From CAZMGB01 sp964565775 (GTDB lineage: Bacteria > Chloroflexota > Dehalococcoidia > DSTF01 > JALHUB01), in assembly GCA_964565775.1 (NCBI GenBank), contig CAZMGB010000010.1, forward strand, positions 62,001-126,000: a DNA stretch of 64,000 bases, written 5' to 3'. Positions within the stretch are counted from its first letter, which is position 1; every line of letters starts with the position of its first letter. Made by a program: the position numbers and the translations under genes. The notes beneath the pieces are model-generated. The model saw only the letters and a program-made list of their open reading frames with translations. It did no database searches and was not told the origin of the DNA. Shown here one piece after another: positions 17,794 to 25,111 of this stretch.

Positions 17794-18627
17794 CTAGGGT
17801 CCTACGGTGGCCGCGGCGCTGCTCAGCACCACCTCGGCCCGCTGCGTCTTGCACTGGAGGATGATCTGGGTGTCGCTCTCCTTCCACATCTCGGTGATGA
17901 TGGTGTCGCCCGGAAAGACCACGCCGGTGAAGCGCACCTCGAAGTCCCTGAGCCGGGCCGGGTCGTTGCCGCAGAAGGTTTGGAGGACAGCCCGGCCGGC
18001 GTGGCCGAAGGTGCACAGCCCGTGGAGGATGGGCTTATCGAACCCTCCCAGCTTGGCGAAGTCCGGGTCGGCGTGGAGAGGGTTACGATCGCCCGAGAGG
18101 CGGTAGAGGAGAGCCTGGTCGGGACGGGTCGGCATCTCCACGGTGGCATCGGGGGCCCGCTCCGGGGGCACGTTCCTGCGGCCGCTGGGCCCGCGGTCTC
18201 CGCCAAAGCCGCCCTCGCCGCGGATGAAGGCGCCGAAGGTGTTGGTGAAGAGCACCTTTCCCCCTTCGTCTGTGGTCTCGGCATTCACTATGACCAGGGC
18301 GCCGGAGCCTTTGTCGTAGATGGCGCCGATCGTGCCCACAGTGGTCAGCTTGCCTTTGGTAGGGATCAGGGCCTTGAGTTCGATGCGCTGCTCACCGTGC
18401 AGCAGCATAGCCGGATTGAAGGTCAATACCTGGCCCATTCCTGCCAGAGCCGCAAAGGAAGGCACGACTGCGAATGTGGGGTAGACCTTCAGGTTCTTCT
18501 CATACGTGAAGTCCAGCTCGTCGGGGCCGGCGCCGATCCCCAGGGCGTAGAGCATCACCTCTCGATCCCCGTACTCAAAGGTAGTAGGCTTGAATGACTT
18601 TCCAACCGCGTTCAGGTCCAGGGCCAT
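17794..18627 (-). CDS. MaoC-family enoyl-CoA hydratase (hydratase-2 type)
   Basis: A 277-residue double-hotdog hydratase of the MaoC/multifunctional-enzyme hydratase-2 type. The second hotdog contains the hydratase-2 motif YRLSGDRNPLHADP (about 172-185) with catalytic Asp and His, then GGFDKPILHGLCTFG (about 191-205). The N-terminal hotdog has the TFAVVPSFAAL region. It would add water to (2E)-enoyl-CoA, possibly a sterol- or fatty-acid-derived thioester. It converges on the inositol operon with only 15 bp between stops. A strong consensus promoter lies about 100 bp upstream of the ATG at 18627. Confidence 0.9.
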   Translation of the reverse strand: MALDLNAVGKSFKPTTFEYGDREVMLYALGIGAGPDELDFTYEKNLKVYPTFAVVPSFAALAGMGQVLTFNPAMLLHGEQRIELKALIPTKGKLTTVGTIGAIYDKGSGALVIVNAETTDEGGKVLFTNTFGAFIRGEGGFGGDRGPSGRRNVPPERAPDATVEMPTRPDQALLYRLSGDRNPLHADPDFAKLGGFDKPILHGLCTFGHAGRAVLQTFCGNDPARLRDFEVRFTGVVFPGDTIITEMWKESDTQIILQCKTQRAEVVLSSAAATVGP

Positions 18628-18732
18628 GGCTTCTCCTCCGTCTCAGCATGTAGCTTCAGCGTCCGCGATTAGTCGGGATTCCTGATAGCAACGTGGTGAC
18701 CGCCGAAGTGGGCTCTGCCCCCGGCGGACTGT

Positions 18733-18761
18733 ATGCTAGCCCTGACTCCATATCGTGTCAA
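18733..18761 (-). promoter_or_regulatory. Candidate sigma70-type promoter for the MaoC-family hydratase gene
   Basis: On the minus strand, TTGACA (18761-18756), a 17-base spacer and TAGCAT (18738-18733). The predicted transcript would start near 18726 and have a leader of about 100 bases before the ATG at 18627. Best canonical promoter seen in the window; consensus match only. Confidence 0.55.
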
Positions 18762-18952
18762 CGTCCCACCCTCCGCCCGTCGAACGACGGCTTTCCCACA
18801 CATCCCGCCCGTTGGGACGACCCACCTCGCCCCATGCGGCCTCCGCCATGACGACACTTCTCCCTCTGAGACCCGTGGGACGCCAGTGTTGCATCGGCAT
18901 GCGGGCACTGGCCCGCTGACCCGCCTGGGCCAGCCTCGAGGTGCCACGTCCG

Positions 18953-19015
18953 TGGAGGTGCAATGCTACGAGCTCGGGCCCGTCGCTCTCGGACCCGCCA
19001 GGAGACGGACGGAGC
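18953..19015 (+). repeat. Dispersed 63-bp repeat, copy A
   Basis: About 75% identical without gaps to copy C (32338-32400, minus strand) and clearly related to copies at 37135-37197 and 53121-53183. The shared core includes GCTACGAGCTCGGG and GGAGACGGA. One reading frame stays open and encodes a GGAMLRARAR...ETDGA-like peptide. Confidence 0.65.
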
Positions 19016-19080
19016 GTCCGCGCGCCACAAGCGCCTTCGGCCGCACGCGCCCGGCCGCCCAACGAGAGACGTCCTCCCGG

Positions 19081-19884
19081 CTACGGTGTGGGTTCGTAGG
19101 TGCCGGTGTGCAGCATGCGCGCCACCTGATTCCCCGCGCCGTCGACAGTGATCACGCGCTGCGTTATGTAGAAGCGCTCCCTCTTCTCGAAGGCGTCGTC
19201 GATCACGCCCCAGGTGTAGAGCGTCTCTCCCAGGCGTGCCGGGCCTACCCACTCAGTCACGCTGCTGGTGTGGATCACGACGGTATAGGGATGGTGCCGA
19301 AACAGGAGGCCGAACGGCGAGCCGGCAAGCACGTTGGGTGACATCAGACCCCGCGAACGCAGTTCGCGGGCGATCGGTGTCCCTTCGAGGCCAGCATCAA
19401 CGGCGAACCGGTCGAACTCCTCCCGGCTCATGCTGCGCTCATCGGGGTCCGGCAGCGGCGTTCCTTTCAGAGAAACGTCTTTCACAAGCGTCTGCGGCTC
19501 CGACCGGCTGCCGCGTTGCAGGTCGTCAACGCGGATCGACTCACGATAAGGACCGACGACCGCCTCCGTCCGCAGGCCGTCGCAGAGCAGGTTGACCTGC
19601 CAGTCGCCGTCCTCCAGCGGCTCAGCGGCGATAGTCAGCTCCTCGCCGTCGAATACGGGGGCACGAAACCGCACCTCGCCGTAACCGTGTTCGAGCCAGT
19701 CGCCGCCCATGAGCCTTATCGCTGCATCGCAGGCGTAGGTATAGAGGGTAAGCCCCGCCACAAGGCCACCCGGGTAACCGAGCGAGCGTGCGTACTCGTC
19801 CTGGTGGATCGGGTTCGCGGAATTGGGTTGATCGTTTCGCGCCACCAGCTTGTATTCCAGCCGCTCTCTTGCCGTTCCTGTCAT
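19081..19884 (-). CDS. MaoC-like hotdog-fold protein
   Basis: A 267-residue protein with an apparent double-hotdog arrangement: NPIHQDEYARSLGYPGGLVAGLTLYTYA near the N-terminus (about 20-47), resembling the R/MaoC hotdog substrate pocket, and a second beta-rich half ending in ITQRVITVDGAGNQVARMLHTGTYEP. It lacks a full Asp-x-x-x-x-His hydratase-2 motif, so catalysis is uncertain. The ATG at 19884 is preceded by AAGGAG; a longer upstream frame overlaps the divergent gene and was rejected. Proximity to the MaoC hydratase and to a DUF7064-like gene suggests CoA-thioester or hydroxy-acyl metabolism, which is inference. Confidence 0.7.
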   Translation of the reverse strand: MTGTARERLEYKLVARNDQPNSANPIHQDEYARSLGYPGGLVAGLTLYTYACDAAIRLMGGDWLEHGYGEVRFRAPVFDGEELTIAAEPLEDGDWQVNLLCDGLRTEAVVGPYRESIRVDDLQRGSRSEPQTLVKDVSLKGTPLPDPDERSMSREEFDRFAVDAGLEGTPIARELRSRGLMSPNVLAGSPFGLLFRHHPYTVVIHTSSVTEWVGPARLGETLYTWGVIDDAFEKRERFYITQRVITVDGAGNQVARMLHTGTYEPTP

Positions 19885-20094
19885 GGCATCGCTCCTTCCG
19901 GGACACGCTGACCCATTATGCTGCGTCCTGTCTCCGCCGTCTAGCTCTTCGAGCTTTCGCCGCGGCGCAGCTTCTCCAGCGCCTGCGCCACCGGTTTCCT
20001 CGTCGGCGGACGGCCGCGCCTGGCCAGCTATCTCCAGCAGCACGCAGGTGGTACCGTTTATGAGCGCAGGTCGCCGACGAAGGGAGGAAAAGCG

Positions 20095-21219
20095 ATGCTC
20101 AACCGATTCGACGATTATCCAGTCCACCAGACACCGGAGCCGGTGGCGCACGCCGCATCGAGCGACCGCAATGTCTACGACCGCTACTGGTTCAACGGTT
20201 ACTCCAAGGACGGGAAGTTCTACTTCGCCGTGGGGATGGGGCTCTACCCCAACCGCGGCATCTTGGATTGCGGCTTCAGCGTAGTCCGAGAGGGGGAGCA
20301 ACACGCTTTTCACGCCTCGCGACGTGCCCCAGCGGAGCGCAGCGAGACCGTCGTCGGTCCTTTCCGCATCGAGGTACTCGAGCCCCTGCGTTCAGCCCGC
20401 GTCAGGCTGGACCCCAACGAGACCGGTATCGAGTGCGATCTCGTGTTTAGCGCCCGTTCGGCCTGCGTCGAAGAGGCCCGCCAAACGCGGCGCGAGGGAA
20501 CACGGGTCGTCTTCGACCTTACCCGCTTCACCCAGTTCGGCCGCTGGCAGGGCGAGATTCGGTGCGCCGGGAAGACGCTCGACGTGGACGAGTCCAGCGT
20601 CTACGGCACCAAGGACCGCTCCTGGGGCATCCGTCCCGTCGGCGAGCCCGAGACCGGGGGCGCCCCCAGCGGCCGCCTCCCCCAGGTCTTCTTCCTCTGG
20701 GCTCCGATCCACTGGCAGGATAGCTGCACTCACTTCGGCGTCTTCGAGGACGAGCACGGCAACGCCTGGCACCAGGACGGCGGGAGCCTGCCCCTCTACG
20801 CCAGCACAGCCGAGATCCCGGGCAACGAGGATCCGCGGGCGGAGACTATGGCGTCCGTGGAACACCGGATTAGCTACGAGAAGGGGACGCGGTGGGCCCG
20901 GTCGGCGGAGATCACGCTGGTAGAGGAGTCCGGGAGACGCCGCGTGATCGAGCTGGAGCCGCTCCTGCGCTTCCAGATGAAGGGCATCGGCTACCTACAC
21001 CCCGAATGGGGGCACGGCCACTGGAAGGGAGAGCTGGCCGTGGCGGGGGAGTCCTGGAAGACGGATGAGCTCGACCCTCTAGCCCTGGAGAATCTGCACA
21101 TCCAGCAAGTGGTGCGCGCCCGTATGGACGACCAAGAGGGTATGGGGGTCCTGGAGCAGATCTGCCTGGGGCCACACGCCAGGTACGGCTTCAAGGCGTT
21201 CCTGGACGGGGCGGGCTGA
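20095..21219 (+). CDS. Conserved hypothetical protein, CrtC/AttH lipocalin-like (DUF7064/7065 type)
   Basis: A 374-residue soluble protein divergent from the hotdog gene. The pattern of short beta strands, the central TQFGRWQGEIRCAGKTLDVDE and GTKDRSWGIRPVGE segments (about 142-180), and the FFLWAPIHWQD motif resemble the double-lipocalin CrtC/AttH superfamily and the DUF7064-type proteins found near acyl-CoA and sterol genes. No catalytic motif can be named. An AGGGAGGAAAAGCG ribosome region precedes the ATG at 20095. Context with two MaoC-type proteins suggests a hydration or isomerisation role on a hydrophobic substrate; the function is unknown. Confidence 0.65.
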   Translation: MLNRFDDYPVHQTPEPVAHAASSDRNVYDRYWFNGYSKDGKFYFAVGMGLYPNRGILDCGFSVVREGEQHAFHASRRAPAERSETVVGPFRIEVLEPLRSARVRLDPNETGIECDLVFSARSACVEEARQTRREGTRVVFDLTRFTQFGRWQGEIRCAGKTLDVDESSVYGTKDRSWGIRPVGEPETGGAPSGRLPQVFFLWAPIHWQDSCTHFGVFEDEHGNAWHQDGGSLPLYASTAEIPGNEDPRAETMASVEHRISYEKGTRWARSAEITLVEESGRRRVIELEPLLRFQMKGIGYLHPEWGHGHWKGELAVAGESWKTDELDPLALENLHIQQVVRARMDDQEGMGVLEQICLGPHARYGFKAFLDGAG

Positions 21220-21283
21220 GCGGCCAGGAGGGCCCGCACCCGACCGTGCCGAGGCAAGACAGCGCTAGGTGTAGCCTACTTGA

Positions 21284-21409
21284 CGATGCCCAAATATGGG
21301 TCAGCGCCAGAAACATCCAGGAGGCGCCAGAGGCGGCGAAGGCAGTGAAGCCAAATGTGTTGCCTTTCTTCTTGCCGACCTCTGGAGAGAGGATACCAGC
21401 AAGCGCCAT
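21284..21409 (-). pseudogene. Relic of a GPR1/FUN34/YaaH (SatP) acetate transporter gene
   Basis: The minus frame from 21409 encodes about 40 residues (LAGILSP..., then GKKKGNTFGFTAF and ASGASWMFLALTHI) that resemble the conserved central region of YaaH/SatP transporters, where GNTFG-TAF-SYG-FW is typical. No matching sequence precedes or follows, so this is a gene fragment rather than a working transporter. It lies between a DUF protein and the Lrp-like gene. Confidence is limited by its short length. Confidence 0.5.
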
Positions 21410-21436
21410 TAGGTGTCGTCCACCGGTGCAGGCGAG

Positions 21437-21730
21437 TTACGCCGCTCGACTAGTCTGCGGCGAACTTCCTTTCTGAACGCCGTCTCGACGCGGAGCCACG
21501 GTACCGTAGCGAACGGCGACGCGCTCCACCCAGCAGCTCGCCAGGATCTTCGCGGCCGTCAGGGAAGCGCTTGCGGGGGCCTCTACCGTCGCCAGCAGGT
21601 CATACTCACCTAGGACGCGCTGCAGGCATCGCACTTCGGGCATCACCTCCAGATCCCGGATCCACGCGGCCGTGCGGCTGTAGTCGGCCTCGGGAGCCGA
21701 TCTGATGAGAATATAAGCCTCGGTGGCCAT
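21437..21730 (-). CDS. Lrp/AsnC-type ligand-binding (RAM) domain protein
   Basis: A 97-residue stand-alone regulatory domain. It begins MATEAYILIRSAPEADYSRTA and continues with EVRCLQRVLGEYDLLATVEA, the beta-alpha-beta-beta-alpha-beta pattern of the Lrp/AsnC C-terminal effector domain; no helix-turn-helix is present. The ATG at 21730 is preceded by AAAGGGGG; the upstream in-frame extension is Gly/Ala-rich and unlikely. Such orphan domains may sense amino acids or modulate full-length Lrp proteins. It is the first element of a 10-kb redox/stress island, 138 bp downstream of the USP-Cys gene on the same strand. Confidence 0.75.
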   Translation of the reverse strand: MATEAYILIRSAPEADYSRTAAWIRDLEVMPEVRCLQRVLGEYDLLATVEAPASASLTAAKILASCWVERVAVRYGTVAPRRDGVQKGSSPQTSRAA

Positions 21731-21868
21731 CTTCCCAGCCCCCTTTCTCTCAGGCCCAAGCAAGGCACCCGCGCCACCCATCATCTGACGGCCTGGCGGA
21801 GCGGCATCCATCGCCGCGGCGCCTGTGGCTGCCGGCGGGGTACCGGGTCCGTATCTGTTCTTCATCAG

Positions 21869-23044
21869 TCAACGCCTCGCCACAGCGGCGGCCGCCCGAG
21901 CCCTGGGAGGGACACTTTCGCGGAACTGGAACCTGGGACAGTCCAGGCCAGGGTAAGTGGCGTGCGCCTCCGGGCGCTGAAGCAGACAGGAAACGAGATC
22001 GGAGTACACGCAGTTGGCGCAGACGTGCAGGTACCGCTGACATCGGAGGCAGCGCTGCTCCGCGTCGATCTCTCCGTAGTGGACGGGCCGCCCGCAGTGG
22101 TGACAGTAGCGCGCGCGTACCTGCTCGGACCGCGGGAGCGCGGTCGCAGCCTCCGGCCGGATCAGCAGCACCGGGACGGTGCCACGGATGACGCGGTCGG
22201 CCACGCTACCGAGGAGGAAGCGGCCGACACCGCCGCGACCGTGTGAGGTCATCACCACAAGGTCTACTCGCTCTCGGGCGACAAGCTCCTGAATAGCCTC
22301 TGCGGCGAGACCCTCAAGCACATGCGTTTGCACGGGCTGGGGCGTCTTCAGTCCGCCACGGATCATCGCGAGATATCCGGAGGCCCCCTCGGTTAGTTCC
22401 CGCTTTATCTCCGGGAGGTAGACATCGGGGAGGTCCGCGAAGCCCTGGGCCGGCCACCGAATCGCCTTGGCAAGGACGAGACGCGCCCCAAAAGCCTCAG
22501 CCAGGATGGCCGCCGGTTGGAGTGCAGACTCGGAGAGGTGCGAGCCGTCCAGCGGCACCAGAATCTTCTTGATGGCGACTTCGTCTCTCGTGTCCGCCAG
22601 AACGCTGGGGCCCAGGCCCACCAGCAGCGTGGGAACAGACGCCGCCCGCATCAGCTTGCTGGCGACGCTGCCGTACCACATCCTCTGGATGCCCGAGCGG
22701 CCATGGGTGGCCATCACCAGCAGCGCCGGTGCATGTTCATCGCAGAAGCACAGCAGCTCCTCGGAAGGGTCCCCATGTCGCATCTCCTCCGCCACCTCTA
22801 CCCCCTGCGCGGCAACGCGCCGGGCGACGTCGGTCAGGTACGCCCGACGAAGCGTCTGGCCACGCGCGCCGATCTCCGCGGCCGCCGCTGAAGGTTCCGA
22901 GCCGAACTCCCTTTCCACTCCCTCCCAGACGGTCAGCAGCCGCAGCGGCTGTTTCGTGGCTTTGGCGATGGATACGGCGTACGGTATGGCCTTCTCGGAG
23001 AGTTCGGAGCCGTCCAGGGGCACTAGGATGGATTGATCGAACAT
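21869..23044 (-). CDS. Tandem universal stress protein fused to a Cys-rich (zinc-ribbon-like) domain
   Basis: A 391-residue protein. USP domain 1 (about 1-145) begins ILVPLDGSELSEKAIPYAV and has ATHG-x9-GS (112-126); USP domain 2 (about 158-296) begins KKILVPLDGSHLSESAL and has a TSHG-x9-GS ATP-site variant (266-280). The last 80 residues carry eight cysteines: C314/C317, C332/C335, C342/C345, C353 and C369, three of them CxxC pairs, suggesting bound zinc or Fe-S. Domains 1 and 2 are close relatives of the USP at 30629-31549, which lacks this tail. An AGGAG site precedes the ATG at 23044. Probably a redox- or nucleotide-sensing stress protein; the fusion is unusual. Confidence 0.88.
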   Translation of the reverse strand: MFDQSILVPLDGSELSEKAIPYAVSIAKATKQPLRLLTVWEGVEREFGSEPSAAAAEIGARGQTLRRAYLTDVARRVAAQGVEVAEEMRHGDPSEELLCFCDEHAPALLVMATHGRSGIQRMWYGSVASKLMRAASVPTLLVGLGPSVLADTRDEVAIKKILVPLDGSHLSESALQPAAILAEAFGARLVLAKAIRWPAQGFADLPDVYLPEIKRELTEGASGYLAMIRGGLKTPQPVQTHVLEGLAAEAIQELVARERVDLVVMTSHGRGGVGRFLLGSVADRVIRGTVPVLLIRPEAATALPRSEQVRARYCHHCGRPVHYGEIDAEQRCLRCQRYLHVCANCVYSDLVSCLLQRPEAHATYPGLDCPRFQFRESVPPRARAAAAVARR

Positions 23045-23119
23045 TCTACTGCTCCTGATGTTCTCTTTCGTGCTCCATTAGCTGGAAGCAAGACGCAAGG
23101 GCGACGTCTTTGCGTTCGG

Positions 23120-23677
23120 CTACGCCCTGGCGCGCTGGGGCGCAGCCGGCCGCGGCCGCACGGCCTCGAGGTCAGCAACCTCGCAGGGTTCACCACTTCG
23201 CACCAATGCGGCGGTCTCGCGCAGCAGGGCTCGGGGCACGTCGCCCGGCGGCGGCGCGAAGGGGCCGACCTGCGGACGCAGACACTCGCCAGGCCGCAGG
23301 TCCAGCACCGACCGAGCGCGCTCCCACACGCGCTGTGCCACCTGCTCCGGCTCGGTGATACGTTCAAAGCCGCGCTCCGGGTCGATGTACGCCTCGACCA
23401 CAGCCGGCGGCAGCGCCCCTCGGAGCCGGAAGAAACCACGGTCGAGCGCAAGGGTTCTCTCGCTGACCTCCGCGTAGATCTGCATGGCTCGCCGGGCCAT
23501 GCCAGCGCCCGCGACGCGCACGCAACCGAAGCGCGGCAGGGAGCACCAGGTGGGGTGTCCCGCATAGGCGCATTCGACGACCGGCCGCCGCTTCGCGTCT
23601 TCGAAGTTCTGTATCTCCGGGTCGGAAAAACAACTACTGCACGGGTTGCCGTAGTAGATCAAGCACTTGTCCCTCAT
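23120..23677 (-). CDS. Six-cysteine protein of unknown function, paralog 1
   Basis: A 185-residue soluble protein I cannot assign to a named family. The N-terminal 55 residues hold six cysteines at positions 5, 13, 16, 36, 45 and 52, including a CxxC, which suggests a metal or Fe-S site. A helical middle (RRAMQIYAEVSERTLALDRGFF, with PPAVVEAYIDPE about 90-101) and a variable Pro-rich C-terminus follow. A paralog at 27445-28008 keeps all six cysteines at identical positions and the same helical middle. AGGGAGGA ribosome site before the ATG at 23677. It lies between the USP-Cys gene and the GNAT/HdrD-like pair. Confidence 0.75.
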   Translation of the reverse strand: MRDKCLIYYGNPCSSCFSDPEIQNFEDAKRRPVVECAYAGHPTWCSLPRFGCVRVAGAGMARRAMQIYAEVSERTLALDRGFFRLRGALPPAVVEAYIDPERGFERITEPEQVAQRVWERARSVLDLRPGECLRPQVGPFAPPPGDVPRALLRETAALVRSGEPCEVADLEAVRPRPAAPQRARA

Positions 23678-23997
23678 GGCTTGCTTCCTCCCTTCAGATT
23701 GCCCCCTGCCTCACTCACCAGAGGTGTGGAGCTCATGTGCATGCTCGCAAAACACAACCCGCTGCGCAGCCGAACCGGAGACACCCTGAGTCCCTTTCGT
23801 GCTTCCCGCCCAGCCGTAGCTCGTAGGCCACGGCGAGGCGAACAAAGGCTCGTCGCTACCTCCACGATTATGGGGGTTCCATGTGCAGCCCGCGTCAATT
23901 CGGGAGCCCCAGACGTCAGGGTTTCGTGAATCGGTGCACCGGCCCCAGGACCCGGCGAAAGGGTCGCTTGGCCGCGTCGCCGGGTCAGTCGGGCTCC
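23678..23997. other. Intergenic region with 57-bp repeat
   Basis: A 320-base gap between two minus-strand genes. It contains the 57-bp repeat copy F1 at 23872-23928 and otherwise no recognisable gene or terminator. Confidence 0.55.
23872..23928 (+). repeat. Dispersed 57-bp repeat, copy F1
   Basis: About 81% identical (46 of 57 by hand) to the minus strand of 40581-40637. The conserved blocks are TGTGCAG, GCGTCAA, GGGAGC and CAGACGTCA. Both copies are intergenic and read as an MCSxRQxGSxRRQGFV-like peptide in one frame. Confidence 0.65.
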
Positions 23998-25101
23998 CTA
24001 GACTGCGTCATAGTCCCCCATCGTCACGAACCAGTTCCGCAGGTCATGGGCGAGACGGCTGGGGCTCGCCTCCTGGTCGTGGCAGCGGACGACAAGACGG
24101 AAGGAGCGCGGCTCCAGAAATCTCGGACATACCCAGAAGCCCTTGGAGCGGAGGAGGCGGAACTCGTCCGCGTGGCGTAGCGCCAAGCTGGCTACGAGGT
24201 CCAAGTCATGGTCCTCGAAGTAAGAATACGCCCGGTCGATGAGTAGGCGACCCGCTGCTCGGCCCTCCGCGCTGGCTTCCACAAGCAGCTCGGCGATGAG
24301 CCCGGCCGAGAACTGGCCAAAGGGCGCAGCGCGAAGAACGGTGAAGCCGCGTACCTTCCCCTCCGACCTGGCGGCGAACGCGGTGTACTCTCGTGCGGGC
24401 ACGTCCACGTAGCGCCAGTTGAGGTACGCGGGATCCCGGACCCGCATGACGGGAAACCGGTGCTGAACCCTGTCCCAGAAGACGGCATAGGAGTCGTCGA
24501 AGGAGGCGACCTCCGCTATCTCCAGGCCAGGTGGGCTTTCTTGTCGCGGCACCGACATTGGCGTGCGCCAGATCTTCCTGGCGATGGAGGCTGTCTTCCC
24601 TAGAACACGGCTGCCCGTTGTCTTGAGTGCGAGTCGCTCCGGGTTCAACGGCCTGATGAGCAGCGGCACTGCCCCGGCGTCCCGGAACCCGGCTTCCTTG
24701 ACGAACATCGGGAAGGTGAGCCGGTCAGGGAAACCATAGGTGAAAGCGATTCCCTCCTCCGCTGACAGAGTACAGACATCCCTCAACAGGCTGACGGAGA
24801 TGTTGCGGTCTTGGTGGGTGGGATCCACCACCGGGTTCAGGCACAGGCCAGCAGTGTATACCTTGCCCGAAAGCCGCACGTCCACCGGGACTGTGGCCAC
24901 CTCGCCAATGAGCCGACCCGTCCCCGTTTCCCGCGCCAGGGCGGCGATCGCGGCGCCCTGAGGAGCTCGCTGGAATTGCCACTCCTGGTAGGCTGGGGCC
25001 GCCAGGTCGCCATCGCCCGAGACTGTCCTGAGAAGCTCCTGGCAGTCCTGAGCATCCTTCGGCGAGTATCTGATTGAGGTCCAGCCCTCATGCTTTGTCA
25101 T
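23998..25101 (-). CDS. GNAT-fold N-acetyltransferase-like protein
   Basis: A 367-residue protein with two GNAT-like halves. The first has IAALARETGTGRLIGEVATV and NPVVDPTHQDRNISVSLL (about 80-115), resembling the acetyl-CoA pyrophosphate loop region. The second has EYTAFAARSEGKVRGFTVLRAA and EASAEGRAAGRLLIDRAYSYFEDH (about 260-315). The start at ATG 25101 is 10 bp from the stop of the HdrD-like gene, so the two are probably co-transcribed. The acceptor is unknown; protein or amino-sugar acetylation are both possible. Confidence 0.7.
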   Translation of the reverse strand: MTKHEGWTSIRYSPKDAQDCQELLRTVSGDGDLAAPAYQEWQFQRAPQGAAIAALARETGTGRLIGEVATVPVDVRLSGKVYTAGLCLNPVVDPTHQDRNISVSLLRDVCTLSAEEGIAFTYGFPDRLTFPMFVKEAGFRDAGAVPLLIRPLNPERLALKTTGSRVLGKTASIARKIWRTPMSVPRQESPPGLEIAEVASFDDSYAVFWDRVQHRFPVMRVRDPAYLNWRYVDVPAREYTAFAARSEGKVRGFTVLRAAPFGQFSAGLIAELLVEASAEGRAAGRLLIDRAYSYFEDHDLDLVASLALRHADEFRLLRSKGFWVCPRFLEPRSFRLVVRCHDQEASPSRLAHDLRNWFVTMGDYDAV

Positions 25102-25111
25102 AGTCGACCCC

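Larger units (their letters stand above)
18628..19080. other. Intergenic region with a decayed dispersed repeat
   Basis: This 453-base gap holds the promoter of the MaoC-family gene and, at 18953-19015, copy A of a 63-bp dispersed repeat; similarity to copy B extends upstream to about 18922. I see no credible gene: the open frames are Arg/Pro-rich and lack ribosome sites. Confidence 0.6.

Noticed and set aside
18669..18947. Minus-strand frame of 92 codons in the 18.6-19 kb gap
   Set aside because: Arg/Gly-rich, no ribosome site and overlaps the predicted promoter of the MaoC gene.
23033..23929. Plus-strand frame across the six-Cys protein gene
   Set aside because: Runs antisense to a gene with conserved Cys and a good ribosome site; product is Arg/Pro-rich.
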